DNA of 64,000 bases from Platanthera guangdongensis (Eukaryota > Streptophyta > Magnoliopsida > Asparagales > Orchidaceae), in contig CM077163.1 in the NCBI GenBank assembly GCA_039583875.1, positions 233,608,646 to 233,672,645 of the forward strand. Direction: 5' to 3'. Below the pieces are notes generated by a model, which was given only the letters and a program-made list of their open reading frames with translations, was not told where the DNA came from and made no database searches. Made by a program: the position numbers and the translations under genes. Every line of letters starts with the position of its first letter. Position 1 is the first letter of the stretch. Shown in pieces: positions 9,837-19,330 of the stretch.

Positions 9837-10873
9837 TCTCTCTTTGATCTTTTCAAAGTTCTAGTGGTTGCGGGGGTCCACTGAAATTCTCCCTTCTTAA
9901 GACAGCTTGTGAATGAGGACATGATCGTGCTGAACCCCTGGGCAAACCTCCTATAGAAGGTGACAAGTCCATGGAAGCTGCGGGCCTCGTAAATGTTCGC
10001 TGACACAGGCCAGTCACGAATGCACTTGACCTTCTCAGGGTCAACAGATACTCCAGTAGAAGATACGATGAATCCCAGAAAGTGAACAGACTCAAAAAGG
10101 AAGAAGCACTTCTTCAAATTCACATACAATTTCTCTCGGCGAAGGGTGCCAAAGAGAAGCCTCAGATGATCGAGGTGGACGGCCCGGGTCTGGTTATAGA
10201 TCAATATATCATCAAAATACACCACCAGGAACTTGCCCATGTAGGGTTGTAACACCTGCGTCATAACTCTCATAAACATGCTCGGGGCATTAGATAGCCC
10301 AAATGGCATGACTAGCCACTTGTACAGACCGTCCTTGGTCTTAAAGGTCATCTTCCATTTGTCCCCCTCACGAACTCGTATCTGCTGGTACCCACTACGG
10401 AGGTCGATCTTGGAAAAGATCTGGGCACCAGACATAGTATCTAGTAGATCATCGAGACGTGGGATAGGAGAATGATATTTGACCGTGATTTTATTAATGG
10501 CACGGCTATTGATGCGCATACGCCAACTAAAGTCCTTCTTAGGGGTAAGAAGGGCGGGAACCACACACGGACTCAAGCTCTCTCGAATAAATTGCTTCTG
10601 AAGAAGCTCATCAACCTGTCTGTTGAGCTCAGCATGCTCATCAGGGTGCATACAATAGTGGGGCAGGTTCGGGAGAGAAGCCCCCGGGACTAAGTCAATA
10701 GCATGATGAATGTCCTGTGAAGAGGACAGCTCATCGGAGAGCTCATCAGACATAATATTCGCAAACTCATTCAAGAAGGGACGCATTGTTGGGGGCTGGG
10801 CGTCTGGGGGACACTCAGAAGCCATAGTCATCGACACAACGTAGATGATATCTGACTCAATGCTATCTCGCAA
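9833..10873 (-). CDS. Chromovirus reverse transcriptase, open frame
   Basis: A 346-codon minus-strand frame. It has the linker ending [54 protein letters not shown] and the catalytic box [10 protein letters not shown] with both aspartates, then [17 protein letters not shown] and [11 protein letters not shown]. All RT core blocks 1-7 are present in order. It is the only large intact Pol segment of this element. Function is lost in context because protease, RNase H and integrase are broken. The N-terminal part of the frame is protease-RT linker. Confidence 0.85.
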   Translation of the reverse strand: MRDSIESDIIYVVSMTMASECPPDAQPPTMRPFLNEFANIMSDELSDELSSSQDIHHAIDLVPGASLPNLPHYCMHPDEHAELNRQVDELLQKQFIRESLSPCVVPALLTPKKDFSWRMRINSRAINKITVKYHSPIPRLDDLLDTMSGAQIFSKIDLRSGYQQIRVREGDKWKMTFKTKDGLYKWLVMPFGLSNAPSMFMRVMTQVLQPYMGKFLVVYFDDILIYNQTRAVHLDHLRLLFGTLRREKLYVNLKKCFFLFESVHFLGFIVSSTGVSVDPEKVKCIRDWPVSANIYEARSFHGLVTFYRRFAQGFSTIMSSFTSCLKKGEFQWTPATTRTLKRSKRD

Positions 10874-10959
10874 AAACTCGCCTCATCTAAAGATGTGTAG
10901 GGGCCTTGAGGTGCTCGTACTCACAGAAGGCTCAATCTGACCCTTGGATTTCTCCTTGG

Positions 10960-11300
10960 GTGGGGTAGGCGTCAACATAATTTTTCACCCCTTGTCATAA
11001 AAGACACATGTGTTTGAGCGGCCGAAACAAGTGACATCGCGATCAAATAGCTCAGGGCGGCCGAGCAGCACATGAGCGACATACATTGGAATGACACCAC
11101 ACCAAACCTGATCATGTAATAAGGCGATGCTAATCGGGACGAGACAGCGCTAAGTAACCTGAATCACTATCTTATAAATCCAGACGACACGATAGGGGTG
11201 GGGGTGAGACTCTGCCTTCACTTGCATGCGGTCAAGACCCTTTTGGGCCGCGATATTCACCACAACTCACACTATCAATAGCTAGCTTGCAGGGATCACC
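10960..11300 (-). pseudogene. Chromovirus retropepsin remnant
   Basis: Reading the minus strand gives LAIDSVSC where the retropepsin active site D-S-G-S is expected. Then come ESHPHPYRVVW, VWCGVIPMYVAHVLLGRP and DRDVTCFGRSNTCVF in one or two frames with stops. The block order is that of plant Ty3/gypsy proteases. The active-site Gly is replaced by Val. Confidence 0.65.
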
Positions 11301-11380
11301 TGCACTAGGAAAGTATGTACATAATGTGGTAGTGTGACGCCAGTCCTCATCTACACGTGGGGTATATATGAGGCGCCTAA

Positions 11381-11959
11381 TCACTCCCATCTTGAAGGGT
11401 CGTTCAGCATCACTCTCCCATCCTTGATAGTGGTTGTGATCTCCTCAGTAACCTCCTCATCTTCCTTTAAGCCCTGCTCCTCGTCCTTAACGGGCAGATT
11501 TCGTGTGAGGCACTGTGCCGCCACGTCTCCTCTATCAGAACATCTATAACAAAGAATACCCCCAGATCGATGGCCATCAGTAGCGACGGCCTTGCCCTTC
11601 GTGTCTGTGGGAACACGTGGCGGTGCAGCCGCGGTGGCCTGGGTTAGAGCGGGTTTCTTATAAATCAAGATATCAGTCTGAAAGAGGAACTGCCTCGTGC
11701 TAGATGAATGGAGGTACTGCTCGTACTCTAGGGCGAGCTGAAAAATCTGATCAACGATCTCTAGACGGTGGAGAATCAACTCTCTTCGAATCTCAGAACG
11801 TATACAGACCTTGAAACGAGAGGCGGTGGCAACGGACTCCTCCGAGATGTCACTCCTAACAATAAGCTCGTCAAAGCAAGCCATATACTCAACTACAGTG
11901 AGTGTCTCCTGTCGTAAATTCTGTAGCTGGTCAAATAATTGGTCTCGGTAGGACACAAG
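11381..11959 (-). pseudogene. Chromovirus gag, C-terminal part with zinc knuckle
   Basis: The frame starts SYRDQLFDQLQNLRQ and has VEYMACFDEL, then CYRCSDRGDVAAQC. The latter is a C-x2-C-x4-H-x4-C knuckle whose His is replaced by Asp. The upstream gag is separated by the 944-bp insertion at 11960-12903 and resumes at 12913 with MKQRLKEKYL, which belongs directly before SYRDQ. Confidence 0.8.
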
Positions 11960-12903
11960 CTAAGTTATCAAAGGCGCAAGGCGCAAAGGGCCCCTGGAGC
12001 CTAGGCGCAAGACGCAAGGCGCAGGCGATCGCCTGAGGCACGTGAGGCGCAAAACTTTGGGAAAAAAGAAATGGAGCGAATTGGGAGCCCAATTTGCTGG
12101 AATTGAGCGACCAAATCGCTCAATTCCAGCGAATTGGGCGACCAAATCGCTGGAATTGGGTTAGTTCTCTTCTATCAAGCTGCCCAGTTCACTGTAAAAC
12201 AGTGAACTGGGCTCCAGTTCACTGTACAACAGTGAACTGGGCTCCAGTTCACTGTACAACAGTGAACTGGGCTGCCCAGTTCACCTTTTACAGTGAACTG
12301 GAGCTGCCCAGTTCACTGTAAAACAGTGAACTGGAAGCACAGTTCACTGTTACAGTGAATTGTGCTTCCACTATGACTATATGCTAGAAGGCTAGAAGGC
12401 TAGAAAAGAAGAGAGCAGCCAAAATAATCACTTGAACGAGGCTTTCACTATGCGTCTATGCTATAACAGAAGAGAGTAGCCGGAAAACATGGCATCCAGA
12501 AAAAACAACCGGAAAAATCTCAAACGACAGTCAAAATGCAAGAAGAAAAAGGAATGAAGTGAGAAGAGGTTACCAAAAATGGCGGCGGCCGGCGAGCACA
12601 AGAAGAGCGGCGAACGGAAGAGGAGCGGCGACGGGAGCAAAGCGGCGAATGGAGCGGAAATTTCAACCCTAACCAGCGACTGATGCGTGAATCGGAAAAA
12701 TGAGGGCATCGGGTATATAAAGTGTTAAATTAAACCGGGCCCAGCCCGATTCTAGGCTAGGCGCGCCTATTTAGCGCCTGAAAGGCTCCCAAGGCGCGCG
12801 CCTGGGGCGCGCCTGGGCCAATTCGCTCGCCTCGCCCAGTCTCGGGCGCTACTCCGTGCGCCCGGTGCCTCAGGCGCGCCTAGGCGCGCGCCTTGATAAC
12901 TAA
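11960..12903. mobile_element. TIR element with 9-bp TSD (Mutator-like, non-autonomous)
   Basis: The element starts CTAAGTTATCAAAGGCGC and ends GCGCCTTGATAACTAA, imperfect inverted ends. It is flanked by GGACACAAG at 11951-11959 and 12904-12912. A 9-bp duplication points to the Mutator superfamily. Both ends are AGGCGC rich, and the interior carries the palindrome array listed below. No transposase is visible. Conceptual removal restores the order of the chromovirus gag, which confirms the boundaries. Confidence 0.8.
12183..12363. repeat. Tandem array of six ~28-bp palindromes
   Basis: Six consecutive units each read CCAGTTCACTGT + 3-5 nt + ACAGTGAACTGG, i.e. a perfect or near-perfect hairpin, separated by GCT-type spacers. 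Units start at about 12183, 12214, 12244, 12274, 12307 and 12339; the last is ACAGTTCACTGTTACAGTG. The array can fold as six separate stems or cross-pair between units. Confidence 0.9.
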
Positions 12904-12912
12904 GGACACAAG

Positions 12913-13112
12913 AAGATACTTCTCTTTCAATCGTTGTTTCATCTCATCCCATCAGGTGATAGGATAATCGTCATCTCACTCAACAGCTCTCTCAACGTTA
13001 ATCCAAAAAAATTTGGCATGTCCGACCAACTTCATTTTGGCAAAGTGAACGCAGTGTTCGTCGCTCATATCATACCACTCGAAGTAATGGTCCATGTCGA
13101 GGAGTCAATCAC
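12913..13112 (-). pseudogene. Chromovirus gag, middle fragment
   Basis: Minus-strand translation gives HYFEWYDMSDEHCVHFAKMK, then WINVERAVE and WDEMKQRLKEKYL, the capsid region of Ty3/gypsy gag, with two in-frame stops. It lies between two transposon insertions and adjoins 11959 and 14077 in the ancestral order. Confidence 0.75.
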
Positions 13113-13115
13113 TAA

Positions 13116-14073
13116 GGGCATATTTGGTTGGAAGGAAATTAGCCTTGGTAATTGGTCTTTGGGTATTAATAATTCTTGTGTAGGTGTTCGGTTTGACGGA
13201 ATTAAAGGTAGAATTGGAATTCCTCAAAACCGTAGGTTTTTGTTTTACGCATAGAGCAATTCTTGTCTCCCACAGCTGGATTTCTTCATTCTTCTTCAAG
13301 CGGACTCACAGGTTGCCGCCTTCCCGTCGCCTTCCTTTCTCTCCTGAAACTTCCTATTTCCAGTTTCTAACCCTATTTCCATCTTGGTTCTGCAGGATCG
13401 GCCGACAAGAAAGAATCCAAAATCCCAAAAGTTGTGTTGCGTCTCCTCCTTGCCATCTTCCTTTTCTTCCGTCCCGGATGATATCCCTTTTATGAGATAA
13501 ATTACTTTTTTAGAAAAAAGACGGGCTAAAATGTAAATGAGAGGATATAAAATCGGAAGAAAAATAAAATGCCATGTGCACACCCCTATGCAACAGAAGT
13601 TCCAATACGGGAAAAGATAAAACTTTTTGAGAGTTACATCTGTGATTGCCATCACCAGAAAGAATCCCAATCTCTCATCTCCAATCTCGCAATAGAGGAA
13701 GCTTGAGAAAAAACAATGTAGTAAGAGGAAGCTCAAGAAAAAAACATGGCAGGGATGAAAAGCTATCCAGTAAGAGGAAGCACTGCAAGCCCCGCCACCG
13801 CAGTGTCAGTTCAGCGAGTAAGGATTCTAGCAGTTTCTCAGATAGATCTGCCTAATCCGGTAACACGGAGATGACGGGAGGATGAATCTTTGATCGGACT
13901 CACAGGCGCCCCGTTCCCGTTGCATTTTCATTTCCAATTCCTATAGTTTTTGGTCAATTTCATCTTGCAGCCAAACATCATAATTGGAATTCAACAAAAC
14001 CGCAATTCCATCGGATTTTGGAATTACTGAATTTCAATTCCTCAATTCCAATTCCGTCGAACCGAACAGACCC
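13116..14073. mobile_element. PIF/Harbinger-like element in the chromovirus gag
   Basis: Left end GGGCATATTTGGTTGGAAGG; right end in reverse complement GGGTCTGTTCGGTTCGACGG. It is flanked by TAA at 13113-13115 and 14074-14076. Interior near both ends has GGAATTGGAATTCC-type repeats. A second end-like sequence (GTAGGTGTTCGGTTTGACGG) at about 13180 suggests a nested or rearranged copy. No transposase found; frames inside are short. Confidence 0.65.
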
Positions 14074-14076
14074 TAA

Positions 14077-14721
14077 AGGCTTTTGGGTCCAGGAGGCCAT
14101 CGAATGAAGTGGCATCGAAGCGAATACGAGTGATGTCGCAGTGATAGCCACCTTTTCGTGGATCAGGATACTCCTCTGGGTAGTCATCATGGGCGTAATC
14201 ATATCGAGCGGGTGGGGGACCACGGTCTCTCTAACCCAGGGGATAATACTCATCGCGGTGATGGAACGGCGACCGAGTGGAGGAACACGATCTCTGGGAT
14301 CAGGCTGAAGCTGACGGGGCATACGATACTCATCACGCTGGTGTGGGGGTCTATCACGAATCGGAACTTGTCTGCGCTCAATCGCAAGATCGGGATTCCG
14401 CCTCGCCGGCGGTGCTGGGGATCGAGGAGGAATATCACTACGGCAGCGGTCTATAGGAGGTTGATCATCCATCGAACACTACTCAAGATGAGGAAGGGCA
14501 TTGGGGTCGTCCTCTAGCGAGTCGTCGTGCTGTGTTGGATTGTCCCTGACATTCTCTAAGTGGTCTAAACGGAGATTCACCTCGGTAAGATCATGACGCA
14601 CATCGTCGAACTGGGTACCTAAAGTGTCCAAACGATCAAGGATACGACGTTGAAACTCGACAAAATCGGCACCCGAATTCTAGCTCTTCGTTCGGTCGTC
14701 GGTGACCCGTGAATCTGACAT
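14077..14721 (-). pseudogene. Chromovirus gag, N-terminal fragment
   Basis: ATG at 14721 (MSDSRVTDDRTKS) follows the PBS by about 45 bp. Downstream are heptad-like ILDRLDTLGTQFDDVRHDL and LRLDHLENVRDN (coiled coil), then an Arg/Pro-rich stretch (RDRPPHQRDEYRMP). Stops interrupt the frame. This is the usual N-terminus of this gag type. Confidence 0.7.
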
Positions 14722-14786
14722 GCTCGCTCTAAAATTCCTACCACTACGGAGCATGTAAACAACCCAACCTGGGCTCTGATACAAAT

Positions 14787-15501
14787 TGATGTAGGGTAGG
14801 CTACGGGGGTGCACAAAACCTAGACTTCTAAGGGTGGGATGCAGATATGACACACTAACCCAAATCTAAATGCAATGAAACCATCGATGATGGCGACAAA
14901 TAAATTAGAGCAAATGAAATTTTAACCCACGTGGATAATTAAAAGAACAGAAACTAGCATTCAATAAGCAATTATTTAATGGCTTTCCTCCGCTCGGAGA
15001 GCCAAGGCTAGACGCACGACAAATAAATCTCACCTGCAAGTTATAAGCGTATTGCAAACAAATTTCTACAAACACGATTCCAAACAAATGCAGTAGTCAA
15101 TCCAATAATAATGTCAAATCAAATAATTCAATACAACAAGAGAATCACCAAAATAGTGGGCTGACCGAGGCACTGAAGATTTCGAAGCCGGATGTGTGGG
15201 ACGGCGATCGAATGTGGAACCGACGGCGTGGAAATGATGGAGGTGGTTGTCCTCGGTGGTGGAAGGTGGAATCGGACCAAAAATAGATGGATCCGGGCGA
15301 GGGATGGATGGATCCGATGTTTGATGGCGGATTCGGGCTAACGGGTGGAGTACGGGTGGAGGGGAAGACGAATCAGGGGCTAAAATTCCCGGATTTGGCC
15401 TGACCCGGGATGAGGAGGGGCGTCAGATGGTGGTTCCACGTGAGAAGGGATGGCGGAAGTGGAAACCGGCGGCTGGAATTAGGGTCGGCTGTGGGAGGAG
15501 T

Positions 15502-15547
<46 letters not shown>

Positions 15548-16168
15548 CGGTGGTTTGGGAAGGCAAGGATGGGGGGTGGTGGCTCCAACAATTGGCGGGT
15601 GGTGCGACAGGTTGAGGGGAGTTGACAGGCAGCGGCGGCTTGGTGGAAGAAGGCCAGAAGGCCGGCGGCTGCAGGGGATTAGATGCAGCAGGCCTCCGGG
15701 TTTGTGGAGGGGAGTTGTGGGCTGTAGCAAGTGGAAAAAAGAGGTTTGAAGGGTGGAAGATGGAGGCTAGGCTTAGGGGAAGACTTGGGGAGGGAGATAT
15801 CAACCTAGGAGTCGTAACCTAGGGTTCCACGGAGTCGACACCATGGTGGGATCGCGGGATTCCGGGAATACAATTACCAAAATCTGCAATTACCCCATAA
15901 CAGCCCACTACATGACTATTTATAAGAAAACAAAACTATGGCATCCCAACTTCAACGACTATTATTAGTCAGAGGTGGGTCCACTAAAAATACACTAAAA
16001 TAAACCAAAATAATAAAGTAATATATGATTTTGACTCGCGAAGCGAATCCGAACACATCCGCGGAGTCGGATCGGCGATCTGATCAAGCCTTCTTGCGAG
16101 AATACACGAACATGGGTCCCGCCTTGCGGCAAACCCCTCCTGAAGCGCGGTCTGATGGATCCCCATCA
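14787..16168 (-). repeat. Chromovirus 5' LTR
   Basis: 1382 bp, reading on the minus strand TGATGGGGATCC ... CCCTACATCA. It is immediately followed on the minus strand by spacer and PBS (TTGTATCAGAGCCC). It contains the 46-nt poly-G at 15502 (poly-C on the sense strand). It has about 510 bp (15621-16131) not present in the 3' copy. Confidence 0.8.
15502..15547 (+). repeat. Poly-G tract, 46 nt
   Basis: 46 uninterrupted G inside the chromovirus 5' LTR. The homologous site in the 3' LTR (about 7658-7675) has only a run of 7 G followed by TGGCGGCGG, so the run has grown, or was mis-assembled, since the two LTRs were identical. Confidence 0.95.
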
Positions 16169-17144
16169 GAGGCTCTCAGAATCAGGACTAAATTCTTTGA
16201 AGAGGGATTCTCAAAATTATTTACTCAGCTACAGAATGAGAAGAAGTAGAAGAGAAGGAAAAAAGAAGAAGAATTGTCTTCTCAAATGAGTCATCTTTCA
16301 GCAAATATCTGAGAATTGTTCAGGGACTAGGTGTTCATGATCTTCTTGATGAATGAATCTCTTCTGAGAAGAAGATACAAGGATTATATGCTCTGAGATT
16401 CTTTTTATTTCAGATTATTTCTAAATATTTGTTGGAGCAGCAGTGAAGAAGAAGAAGAGAGAGTCGTTGTAGTCAACAATCTGATTGATTTTTTGCATTA
16501 TGTATTCTTTTTGTGTCTATGTATCTTTTTGTATTCAAAATCTGTGATCTTCTGTTGAATTTTTGGTATATCAATTCTTGAATCAATTCAAATTTTATCA
16601 AAGAAATTATCTTCAGAAGGAATAATATAATACTCTTCTATTTCAGTCTTCAAGAATTCTATGTACCTCTTCAGAATTCTTCATTATATTCTCTTAGAAA
16701 ATTCTATTAGACATTAACTTGTAATCTTCTATCTAAGATTCAAATAATTTTCATAGTTATTCTCTTCCAATAAGACTAATTAAATGCCTCTGAAATTTCC
16801 TCTGGATATATATATCAACGTTACTTCGAGTTCTGGAAGAAGGTGCGTTGAAATCTGTTTCAGGATAAAGATCTGTCGGCTTAACTTGTTACTCGACGCT
16901 ACGTCGATATCTTGTCGACGTATGCAGCGGCTTCTGTCTTGAGGAGCCGTTGACTTCACTTTAGAGGATGCGTCGACAACTAATCAGAGTCACGTCGACT
17001 TTTAGTCACTGCTGCATCGACTTTTAGTTGATGTATATTTACCTTGACTGAATTTCTTCCTATTTTTAGTTCCTCCTTCATATGCCCTTAATTTAACTGA
17101 CAATTTAGGATTTATATAACCACATTACCCTCACTATACAACAA
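16169..17144 (-). repeat. SIRE-like 3' LTR, middle fragment
   Basis: Aligns with 32500-33450 of the 5' LTR (GAAGAGGGATTCTCAAAA, ATGAGTCATCTTTCAGCAAA, then the CGTCGAC-rich stretch, then CCCTCACTATACAA). It resumes after the chromovirus and stops at the next insertion. Confidence 0.8.
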
Positions 17145-17708
17145 GGGTATACAACCTGTATTCGTCGAGGGTAGGCCCAGTCAAGGCAGAAGTCAAATTC
17201 AACAGGTCAATGCAGAAGTTAAAGTCAGCATTCAAGCTGGAGGAAATCCAGGGCGAGCTTCCCTCGCATACTTGCCAGGTAGGCGAGCACGGGAGAAACT
17301 CGCACAAGGCGGGGGAGATCCACCCGTAGTCACGGGGGGCGGGGGGACTATAAACAAAACCCTGCACCCATTGGATTTTCCTATAAATAGGACCTCAAGG
17401 ATACAAGGATATGAACATTTGACTGAGCTTTTTGATCCTACTATTGAAGTTTTGAGCTGTGAGACATTGATCATCCCCCTTGGTCGTCAAGTTAGTGTCC
17501 CCCTTATACCCTGTTCGGCCATTCTTGGTTGTGAAGGGGAAGCTTTTCTAAACATCTAAGTACGTGGTGGGACCTCCCCAACGCAATGTCTGGGGTCCTT
17601 TAGTGTCATCTTAGCCTTTTTGTCCTTATCCGTCAAACCCGACTGCTGGATCCAGTAACCGTAGGTTGCACTTAAATTCGAATTTTGAATTAGGGAATTT
17701 CTCAGCTT
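17145..17708 (+). mobile_element. ~564-bp unclassified insertion with strong TATA box
   Basis: The SIRE-like LTR is interrupted here; CAACAA flanks both sides (17139-17144 and 17709-17714). The insert has GC-rich sequence, then CCTATAAATAGGACC at about 17380 and leader-like sequence. It has neither TG/CA ends nor clear TIRs. It could be a solo LTR with unusual ends or a promoter-carrying fragment. Confidence 0.5.
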
Positions 17709-17788
17709 CAACAATGGGTAATTGTCCTAGGGTGTAAAATCACTTATGAATAATTTGTTGAGTTAAATCAATAGAATTTTTCCCAACA
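17709..17788 (-). repeat. SIRE-like 3' LTR, inner end
   Basis: TGGGTAATTGTCCTAGGGTG to TTTTTCCCAACA, matching 33700-33785. The PPT of the element (reverse complement ATAAGGAGAGAT, 17789-17800) follows directly. Confidence 0.8.
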
Positions 17789-17864
17789 ATCTCTCCTTAT
17801 TTAGCTTAACAAACTTTACAAGACTTTTAAAGTGATTTTACAACATAAAGAAAACAATGAAAAC

Positions 17865-18066
17865 TGTTAGAGAAGACTATGTAAGGTCCACATAATGGCC
17901 CATTTAATTTCTCTTTCTTTCTTTATATTCGTCTCACTCCTTGTAAATAGGATTCTTGTCTCCTTCCACTTCCTATATATATGTACTTGTACAGCGTATT
18001 TACATACTGAACAAGGATATACAAGGTTTTACTGGTTTTCCGTTACTGATTGTGTACTTCTCTACA
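17865..18066 (+). repeat. Copia 5' LTR
   Basis: 202 bp, TGTTAGAGAAGACTATG ... GTGTACTTCTCTACA, differing from the 3' LTR at scattered positions. CTTCCTATATATATGTAC is a TATA-like region. Confidence 0.9.
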
Positions 18067-19300
18067 TGATATCAGAGGGAAGTTCTACCTCGGGCGGCTA
18101 CGTTTTTTTAACCGCTCGTGTCTGCGGTTTACTCACTGGCTATCAGCGCCTCTCCTGCGGTCTCCTTCCCGCTAGCTTCTAGCGGCATCTTCCTTCTACC
18201 CGCTCTCTCTTCTCCTTCGGTGGAACCACTCCCCTTTCGTCTCTCACCTGGCTTTTATATCTGTCTTCTGCTACTGAAAGGTGGGCCCCACTTTCTCGCG
18301 CGGCCTTTTCATCCTATTCGTGCGACCTCTTGTTTTCTTTGTCGCGCGCGTGTCTCTGCGGTTACCCGTTGGACGAGTCTTCTGGTGCGGACCTCTCTCC
18401 TCTAGTCGCGGTACCTCTTCTTGTCGCGGCCTCTTCTAATCTTGGCTTGCCGCTTAGCCGCGCTCTTCTTGCTTCTGCTTAATCGCGCGGTTTGTGAATC
18501 TTGCTGCATAGCCGCGCTCTTCTCTCTTCTAATCTTCTCGCTTCTGCTGTCCGCACCTTCCTTGGTATACCTGCGCGGTCTGCTTCTCTCTTCTACTCGC
18601 GCGTCTTCTTGTCGCGCGGTCTGCTGGATACTTGTCACGCAGTCAGCCCGCTTGTTGTTGTCGCTGTGACCTGCTCTTCTTTTTGCGGCTTGCTAGTGTT
18701 GCGGACTGTCCCTTGCCGCTGCGGCTTCCTCTTCTTGCCGCTGCAGATTCTCCGTAGTTGCTGCCACTCAAGCCGGGGGAATTCTCCTAGTCTTCTCGTC
18801 GCGGACTTGTCTTGTTGCGTAGTCTCGGCGCCTTCTGCTCTTCCCCTTGCCGTTCTTTCTAGCCGCGTGATCTAGGCGCATTGTGCGACCAGTGCAACAA
18901 TATTACTTTGCCGCTGTGACCGTGCAATTGTGACCTTGCCGCTGGGACCTTGCCGTTGTGATCGTGTGGGTTGCTTGTCGCACGGGCTTCTCTTGCCGCC
19001 ATTTCTCTCTCGTCATTGGTTCTTTCCCTTGCTCTGTGTCTAGCCGCCTCTGCTAGGCATGGATTGTGCTTAGTCGCGACCTGCTCCATCTTCTGGTGAC
19101 CGCAGCTGCCCGTTGATCTGCCACTAATGGTCGCTCCTCTGTTCGTCGAGGATGTTCGACTGGTCGCCCAGACTGGCCTTTGTCATGGCCATCCATGCTC
19201 CATACAGTGTTCATGCCGATATTGTCGATCTGCGCACTAACTACAACGACTACAAGAGCTAACGTACAGTTCATCTGGATCTGTTGTGTCTATTTTTGAT
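18067..19300 (+). other. Copia leader/gag position without a recognisable gag
   Basis: Between PBS and protease there are 1.2 kb of pyrimidine-rich, imperfectly repeated sequence (CTTGCCGCTG, TAGCCGCGCTCTTCT, GTCGCGCGGTCTGC). The copia capsid signature and CCHC knuckle are absent. Frames of 60-125 codons here give Ser/Leu/Cys-rich low-complexity peptides and look accidental. Either gag was replaced by repeat expansion or this is a derivative lacking gag. Confidence 0.55.
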
Positions 19301-19330
19301 GGGGATATTTCCTGTCTTGCCCACGGTTCC

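Larger units (their letters stand above)
7214..16168 (-). mobile_element. Ty3/gypsy chromovirus inserted in the SIRE-like LTR
   Basis: Minus-strand element. Its 5' LTR is 14787-16168 and its 3' LTR remnant is 7214-7782; both carry the end TGATGGGGATCCATCAGACC. The PBS (TTGTATCAGAGCCCAGG, plus-strand 14765-14785) and a purine-rich PPT-like GAGAGGAGT right of 7782 are in place. Order on the minus strand is gag, protease, RT, RNase H, integrase, chromodomain, which defines a chromovirus. The left end of the 3' LTR (equivalent to 14787-15072) is missing, so no TSD survives. Coding regions hold stops and frameshifts, though RT is open for 346 codons. Confidence 0.85.

Noticed and set aside
12183..12363. 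CRISPR-like array of palindromic repeats
   Set aside because: Units are nearly contiguous with 2-6-nt spacers and are nested in a transposon with a TSD.
13184..13495. 103-codon plus-strand frame
   Set aside because: Lies within the Harbinger-like insertion; no motif, unusual composition.
15373..15822. Frames with long poly-Pro or poly-Gly runs
   Set aside because: They are translations of the 46-nt G homopolymer within a chromovirus LTR.
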